From Paragonimus skrjabini miyazakii (lineage: Eukaryota; Platyhelminthes; Trematoda; Plagiorchiida; Troglotrematidae), in NCBI GenBank assembly GCA_014338405.1, contig JTDE01002038.1, forward strand, positions 44,641-108,640: 64,000 nucleotides of DNA, given 5' to 3'. The first letter of the stretch is position 1; the number at the start of each line of letters is the position of its first letter. A program made the translations under genes and the position numbers. The notes beneath the pieces were generated by a model, which ran no database searches, was not told the DNA's origin, and saw only the letters and a list, made by a program, of their open reading frames with translations. Below are positions 53,961 to 62,900 of the stretch, piece by piece.

Positions 53961-56900
53961 AATGTATACGCATGTAACCTTTGCTACAGGTTGAGACTGG
54001 TAAACGAACTACTAAAACTGTGGGCACTAAGTGATTTGAATAAGCAGTGATCCTCGTTTGATTGGGTGCTCGAATGACCGATAAATATAGACAAATTACA
54101 TAAAGTGACGAATTAATATAAATTCGTGTTTTTTAGCTTTAATAATTAAAACGGTTAATTGGCGACAAAAATTTACAATGTTAGTATCACAAATGCTTTC
54201 GTTTATTAAGTTATGGCAACGGGTGCATAATCATCACTAATAACGATACAATCATTATTGTCAAAAAATAAAGATTTTTAATTATCAAAACTGCGGTACA
54301 ATTTCAACAATATACAGGCTAAATTGTGTGTTAACGGCCAGTATATTAGAGTAATTGTTTTCCCTACATACACGTATTACGGCAAATATGTATTCATGGA
54401 AATTTTGAGTTTGAGCTATCTAACAAGAAATAGACTTCCAGGCTAGAGAAATAAAAAATGAGCGACAGTTGGTTGGTCCGAATGGAAAATGTTGCCATTG
54501 CAGACGACGGTAGATATTCTGTTGCTACACACTACTGAGGAGTTTCTAGAATCTGATTTGCAGTTGAATGAGTTATAAAAGGTACTCTTTCATCAGACAT
54601 TTGCACACAAACGATACACCTATACCCACAATTAGGTGAACAGAAAACATTATCTTTGGTCACATCAACGACTCATACGGAACGAGGGACTAACGGATAT
54701 ATCGAAAACAGTACGACGACTATTGGTACTTCGAGAAGTCGCACAGTAAGAATTAATCGGAATAGTGGGAGGAAATGTGCAGGAATACGCCATAACAGTT
54801 TTCAGTACGCCCAAAAACGTGATAAGTTAAGTCCGAGTCGCCGTATATACTTTTTGCATGAATTCATCTCACAGATACTGGCCAGACAAGACAGACTGCA
54901 ATCAAATTAAACAGGATGATAGAACCGAATGGGTCTCGGTGTTCTCACTTCGAACTAATGTGATGTGACAAAGTTCAAACAACAATGAACTAAAAATTCG
55001 GCTAAATTGTTATTGCACATGTACATACTTCAATGACTTCGAAACAGTGGCATATCCAACTTGGCAGCTGATACATACTAATCGTACTGATTCAGAGTTC
55101 AAATAAATTAAAAGCCTCAGTCACCAGTTTGCTGGGAATACACAACAACGACAATGTCAACAAGCTCATCACACCTGATGTGCACATGCTGAGTTCTACT
55201 TTGGACGTCCCAATGATGCTTGTGGTATTAACATAAAGTTATCTGAAAAATGTAGACAGCACAGTTTCCTTAAATTTGAAGAGAAACCTTCAAAAACGCT
55301 AGAAGTATAAAGGCAAAACGACAAGCAATAAACGTGAGAATGTATTCGATACCTGGCTATGTGAACCCATAGAAGTAAGGTTAATTGCAGTTGGTTACTG
55401 TTGTGGGACTTAATAGACCTTTTAATCCAAGTTCCATAGGTTATTTCTAATCTTTCGCGTTCGAATAGTCTATCACGTGTCGTACGGTTTATCCAGAGGC
55501 CCTATGCAAAAACCGCACTATCAAATAAGGCTGACTGACTCATAAGTAAACAACAAAATGCGTTCTGAGTAAACGCCGCGCGCAAATAAACTGAGTCAAA
55601 CAATGAACGTGACGTAACGAATCATTCATATAGCTTCTCTGTAACTAATTCGAAGATTATCACTATCGTTGTTCTTACAATTGCACTGGTCTCACTTTCG
55701 AAGAAAAGTTCAAGTAGTTTTTTATCAATTCGACTTGGGCCCTTAGTCTTCAATACTACGATGGATTTAGGGCAAACGTGTGCAAATGGCAGACACGATC
55801 TTGTGTGGGTCAGCTATCGAATAGCGATGGGTATGAGTTGACAAGCGACTCGATAAGAATCTGGAAACGACAAAATTCATTTCAATGGAGATAGCCTCTA
55901 CACCTACGGTTCCGGCTCACAGATGACAACGACAATGTGAGTCGTTTGAATAATGACAAATCGCACACCTACAAACGTGTCAGACAGATATTTGATTTTG
56001 TTTTGTGTCGTTGGTTGTTGAGATTTTGACAAGGCTGACTACATTTTGACAAATGCCAAAGCCAAGTACAGCTATATACAACAGATTGCCAAAGTGCACG
56101 TCTTTTTACTCAGAATACACATACTATGAGTACTCAGTCACCCAGAGTAAGACAGTCACTGCCATTCAATGCACTAGATGGGATGTGTATTCGATGCTGT
56201 CAACCTGTGTACAATTGGCACAAGGTATCGGTAGTCTGAAACTACCTTAAATATACAGAATTCGGCCTGAATGTGACAATCACATTCTATACAAAAACAC
56301 GACAATAGGCAACTTATACATCACTACGCACTCAAGAACCAAATAAAGTATTGTCAGACAGGTTGTCCAACAGAGACCGAGATTAAATAGTATAGTAACG
56401 GTACATTCTGGTTGGCTGGAACATTCTCCCTGAGGTTTGGGGAAATCTCTGGTCGGAATGTCTTTAGCTGTGTCACACAGTGGTGCAGCTGTTGAAGTAT
56501 GTCCGAAAAGAGTTTATTCGATCACAAAGCTCTATATGGACTGTTGGCCGGGATCATTCGGCACTTAGCAGTAACGCCACTAATTTCCAAATTAGTTTCC
56601 TTCAGGTCACCTGAAATAAATTCTCTCTGGAAAATAGGTTCATTCCACACATTCAAAACCAGACATTGATTGGGCATCTTTAATTTTGTCCAGTAAGTAG
56701 AATCAGAGCCATGTGATGTGATAGAACATAAGAATTTGAAACACTTTGTCACTGACAGGGAGATCAGCAGAAAAATTTGCCAAACAGTACGTTGAGTTTG
56801 GTGAGCTGGTGTGCGTACGTATGTACGCAGAAGTTCATCTTTCAATCTATTCGACCCAATCGATATAAGATATGCTATGTCTAATGCCATCAAATAAACG

Positions 56901-59900
56901 AAATCCCCGTCTGTCTAAACACGGTGAAACAAACGTGGTTTAAGTGCACATCTACAATATCTCCGATTCGACGATGTTTACTGACATTTGGGGTCAGCAG
57001 TATCAAAACATACACTAATCAATATGATCATAAGGATGGCCGAGTCAAAGCGCCTGTTGAAAATGGCAGTCCTGATTTATGTTAAACAATGGCAGTGGAA
57101 CAAAAAAACGATTTTATACATTCTCCTGCTTCTAGCCACAGGGAGAAAATGAAGATAGATAAAAATATGAACAGTGTAGGCAGTAACTACAAAGAAAAAA
57201 TAACTGCCCCAAAATTCCAAGGGGGATTGTGGGATTATATTGTTTCATACGCTATATTCAGCAACAAACGATCATTGTCAAAGGAGTGAAAAGCAAATAA
57301 TGGGCGTAATAAGTACATGACGTATAAGATCATTTAGTTAAATCGTCTGACTGGAGTTGAACAGAGAAGAACTGACCTCAAGCTAATAGGAAACTAATCA
57401 CTCTGAAGACAGCTTTTCATATTCTTGTAGAGCAATCGATACGCGTGCGTGGAAATTCGACAGAAATTACATGGTTACGCAACACAGTGGAACTGAACCA
57501 CATAAAAAGACTTTCGAATATAGAACCAACTGCGGCGAGGAGGCTGATCACTTATGTGTTTAAAAATTTCTACAATTGGTTACTATTGGATGCGTTGGTT
57601 ACTACTCTGTGGTGTTGCCCAGTAGTACGGTACGGAGTGGAAGAGGGCGATACCCCTGATGAAACTGACGTATATTCTGAGAATTCACATTATCAGAAAC
57701 CAAAAGCTGATGTCAAAAACGTAACAGACGTAGTTGCTGTCTTGAAAGTAATCAGACTCCTGTCCGCTGCTCCCAGGCGGTTGCAAGTTAACGGGCAAAT
57801 ATAACAGGAACTTGAAACGACTGGCGTAGTCATTTTGGTGAGGACTAGAGGTAACAATGGCAGTGGTGAGTAACTGAAACGACACCGCGCAAAATGCCCT
57901 GTTTTAAATGTTTAAAACACTCCGACGTCCGATCAACAACCACACACAGTACCTTTGTATGACAGCTTAGGAAAAACGAATTTTAGACAATGTATGCTTG
58001 TGTGTGTCCAAACCTGAGGGTGAAATACAAGATTCGAATAACGTGATAAACGATCCGGGCAGGTTGAAGGGAAGTATAAGGGTTACCCAGTCGTTCTCAC
58101 GCACACAAAAGGAGCTTGAATACCAACAGAGCTGGGGAGACACGTTAAATCTAACTAACCTATAAAGAACAGCGAAAAGATGAGTCATCCTACGACAGGC
58201 AGCATGAGACGCATACAAACACGCATAAATGCCCACATTATCAGCTACGAGTCTAGTATGCAAGCACTTCGGTTCATACCATTGTTGGTCTTACCAGTGA
58301 CTGTGGAAGAAGAGCGGATATCGCATGGATGCGTACATGGATACGTTACTGCTTGTTTCGAGCTCCATATCTAACGGTTCCAGATGGCTTGGTGATAACG
58401 ACCCTAACTTTCAAAATAATGTCCATACATGTTCAGTCTAACTGTCTAAGTTAGCCAACTGAACAGAAACGACGGGAAACAACATTTGACTAGTGTATCC
58501 CCAAGTAGTTCCAGCTGGTGTTATCGTTGGTCGCGCGCAAGCTGCTTAGTAGATGCGGAATTTCGCGAGAAGCGTAAAATTTGTAATCTGGCAACTGTAC
58601 AACAGTCTCCAACAACTTCCGCGACTATACAAAACAATGCATCGTAAACTAACAACCAATGAGGTGCAAAGTCAAACCAACGTAGACAAATAGTACTTTG
58701 AATTGTTTATGTTAATAATCGTACATCCGAGAATTTTCAAAACATATCGATGGACAGCACACCATTGTTTACACATTAAACCAAATTGGCGCAGATAGGC
58801 CAAACACAGGAGGCAACGATGATCAACAATGCATCACTTGCATGGATTTGCGCGGAAAGGTTAAGCGGCCAACAGCGATGATATGAGGACAGACTGACAA
58901 TTTGAACTGAATACGGTAAATTGACATTTTTTAACTAAATGCATCGATATCCGGAAGAGGTACCGAAATCAAGGAATAAGAGCTAACATTTGAACAATTA
59001 GAAAAAATATATCAAACTTTCCATTATTAACTACCAAAGTAATCAGCACGTAACGAGACGGCAAAGCCATTTGTGAATCCTTATTGATCAGACAAGTTAG
59101 AATGCACTGCTACCTACATCCTGATCTTGCGAGTTATCATTTTGAGGATGACAGTAGTAGATTACTTTCTGTAACCTTCTACCTACGATGAGGTTGACTA
59201 AAAAACCTTTCTACTTTTAAAGCGAATATTTATTCCTGAATATCTTTCATGAGAATGTGAGAAACACTGGACAATGTTTCGGATGACTGTAGTCGTAGAA
59301 TAGCTGAGTACCTGCTATTGAGGAAGTACCAAGAAATTAGTAGGGCACTTCAAAATTTCCAGTTGTATTATGACACAACAAATATACGTGGAGCAAACAA
59401 TCCCCTCCAGCGAACTGTTTGCAACAGCCTGGATTGACTTAGCGCTCAGCACCGCTTACACATACAACCCTCGCTGTCGCTTTCAGAAATATACTGAAAA
59501 ACCAACCCGCTTCTAAAAGAAGCACGAAAGTGCAGTTCACAGATAGACAACAAACATTTTGGTTGACATAAACTGAAAATCAGTCATGTTGCATCACGCC
59601 TTCTGCATCCACGAAAAAATTTTCAACCGACCACTTTCGAAAGAAAGCGCTAACACACTTCGCGCTTGTCACAACGCCCTAACCACAACCGAGATGTGAA
59701 GTCCGGTTAAAGTTTATATGCGGCGGTTGTGTTGAGCACTGCGTCACACTAGACAATATTAAATTCTCATGTATAAACGCACAGACACGTTAGCCTGTAG
59801 ATGGTGCTCAAGGTGCCAGATCATTCCGAGAGAAGACGCAGAAACAGTTCTGTTAATTTCGAGTGATGGCCCCAAGATCAGGACTACTGTGTCAAACTGA

Positions 59901-62900
59901 AGGCACAGAATTCATTCAACTTGATGAGCAAAACATTGGTGACGGATAGATAGGCAGGAATTTGGTTGGTATAAATTGAAGGAGGTGGTGTAAACAGTCA
60001 AACTGAAAACAAAGGCTGCTACAGAAGTGTTAATGATGTTTAAATTATATCAAGATTATAGTATTGTTTCTGCTAAAACAGTCAAAACTCGAGCTTAATG
60101 TTCCATAGTGAGCCAATCGAAATGTTTAACTGAATGACAACACTACGATCAGATGTGGACGGCGTACAACTGGAGATGACAGACAAAGGCCAAACTGGAA
60201 TATCTTAATATACACTCTGAGAAAGAGCAACCAGTGTTTGAATTGAACATGAAAAGAATACTGCCGCCTATCAGTTATGTTTTCATTTGAGAATACGCGT
60301 CTCTAACAAACGATGGCAGCTTTTCTGAATATTAAAGATGTTTCCACTATCTATTACCACGTTTCTCACAATTCCGCCTGATTGACCGTCATAATCCGGA
60401 CACCGCACAAGGCTGGGCAAAAAGTAAACAACGCAATCAGTAGAAAGTTTTTCCAGAATAAAGCAACGTTCTTGATCCCTGCTGAGTTGTAGATTTTGGT
60501 TTTTATATCAATTGAATATTACTCGGAATTGATCACAGCTTTTACATTCCCACAGATACTTCAGTCAGTCAGTCAGTCTCGAAAAGGATTACTATGCTCG
60601 AGTTTTGCTCTTGTCAGAGCTCGTCACGACCGGAGTTGAACTCCAGCGACGACTCTATAAAGCAACGGTAATCACCACTGCACCAGTGATCTCACATTAA
60701 GCAAGAATGAATAAGTGTATGCAAACCATCTCCTATATTAGCTTGTGAGTAGTGGTGGGATTATTCCATAGACTGGAGAGAGGGCACAGCAACTATCCCC
60801 TTAACTCTAGGGTTCAATTATTCGAGTTGACTAGAAAGCAGTGGATGCATGGTTTGAATCATCACCATTTCGTAGGATAGCTCTTGTCAATTCTGAACTG
60901 CGTAACGCGAACGCGTATTCTACTATCCAACTTCCTGAGAGTTACTCGTCAGTTTACCTCCAATGATTCAACAGATTGTCACGTTTTCTGTAAACCTATG
61001 TACAGAGCTCCACGGGGTTGTGTTGGGTCGAGTAAACTGGTGACTAGATGAATGAATAGCATTAAATCAAGGAAACTTAACCAACGCACATCAAGAAACA
61101 GACAGCAACAATACGCCGTGTTATTCTCTGAGCAAGTGAAAGTTGAACTAAGTGCGAACGAGAATCATGTGTGGCTAGCACTGACTAAGCAATACTGACT
61201 GTCAGAGAGTAGAGTATAATTGAATGAATTCTGAAAACATCTACGGGTCGAAAAAACCATATCTTCAGCTGTGGACAGAATCCTACGTCTCACTACCGTC
61301 GACTGAATGAATTTAGCTCGATATATTGGGCGAAATGTGTACGTCAGATTGACAGAGTGGTTCGAATCCACCAGATGCGATAGTATAGCACTGTTGACAG
61401 ATTTCGTTATTCCACTGTTGAGTCAGGTTGGGTGATGTTCCCGGACCTGTTCAGGTAAGCGTCTGGTCGTGTGGCCAACATAACTGGTTCCACAAGAACA
61501 AGTGAATGAGTATACACAAAATGAGGCTACACAAACAGGTGTGGACACAAAACCGGATTGGACACGTAATTTAGCAGCGTAAAATTTTGTACTAATCGCC
61601 CATGTGAGTCTACGTGTGATAGTTTCAACTAGCGTGTTGCCTTTGAGGGGTAATCCGATGTGTACAGTTTTCTCTTCCGTCGGATGCAGCTGGTCCCTTG
61701 CACTCCTTTGTTGCATTGTTCTGTCATTTTGTAGTATGAATATTGTACGTGTGAAAGTCACTTCTTCAGTACTAGTATCATCCGTGCAAATTCTTATGTC
61801 TGTCTGTCAAGCAATTATTTAGATTTCTTTTCAGGGCGCGTGGTACAAAACTATTGAAATGAATGTGTTGATCATTCCACGTACCCCTCCCGTATATCGC
61901 GCGTTGAATTGAACCACCAGCGCGGCGAAGCAAACGTTCATCCAAAAAGCCTGTTTGGTTATTCATTCTTGTCTCCAGTGAGACTTACAAATTTTGGTGT
62001 GCGGAGTTGAATCTGGCCAAGATATCGGTCGGATTTACGTCGTTATCGAGTACGTAAAAGATGTCGTCAACGTACCTCTTATAAAAATTATATTGGCCTA
62101 CTGCTGAGTTCAGTTGTTCGTCTACCAACTTCGCCATGAAAATATCTGCAAACAGTGGTCGCAATGGGGATCCAATTGCAAGACCGTCCTTTTGTCGATA
62201 AATCCCTTCGTTGATCTTAAATTGCGCGTTGTAAGTGCATAGAAAAAATAAATACTCGATTTCGACCAATGGTATCTGAACATTTATGTTAGTACCCTCG
62301 ATATAATTACACAGATAGTCTATGGTCTTCTTTAGCAGGACGTTGGTAAGTAAGGATGCAACGTTGAGGGGAAAAACTGATTGTCTAATCAACCTGATAT
62401 TTATGATTGCATTCACAAGACCAAAGGAGTCACTTAAGCTGTGCGTTGAGAGCTTTTGCTTGATGGGATCTAGTATTTGTGATAACCACATAGCTAGTAC
62501 GGATAGCTAGACATGTCCAAAATGAGTCTGAGTGTTACCCCAAGTTTTTGATTTTCAGGTAACCCATACAGCCTGCGAGTCATAGGTCCGGTGGGACGAA
62601 TTCTTTCAAGCGTAACCAAATCAATAATACAACTTTGTTTTAAACACCATAAGTATTTCGATATTGCTTCTTCGATCTGAGGGGTTTTATTTTTTCATGA
62701 TCCATTTTCTGAAATTCGGTTCGATTTTCTACTATGGTGTACACTTTGGTAATATAGTCTGCTTTGTTGAGTAACACGATAGCAGAACCTTTATCAGGCT
62801 TCGAAATTAGAATGTTTTCATTTGTTCCCGAACACTTCACAGTTGCGAGATGTCCTCTCGTGAGAAATTGTTTTGAGGCCGGACTACAGGGTAAGTATTG

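Noticed and set aside
56522..56893. Minus-strand frame with a segment (KETNLEISGV) that looks a little like an FN3 strand
   Set aside because: No acceptor and donor give a phase-fitting exon, and exons 1 and 2 already join in phase without it.
57445..57804. 119-codon open frame on the plus strand
   Set aside because: No similarity I recognise, no splice partners, and located inside intron 1 of the receptor gene. It could be a decayed element, but nothing supports a call.
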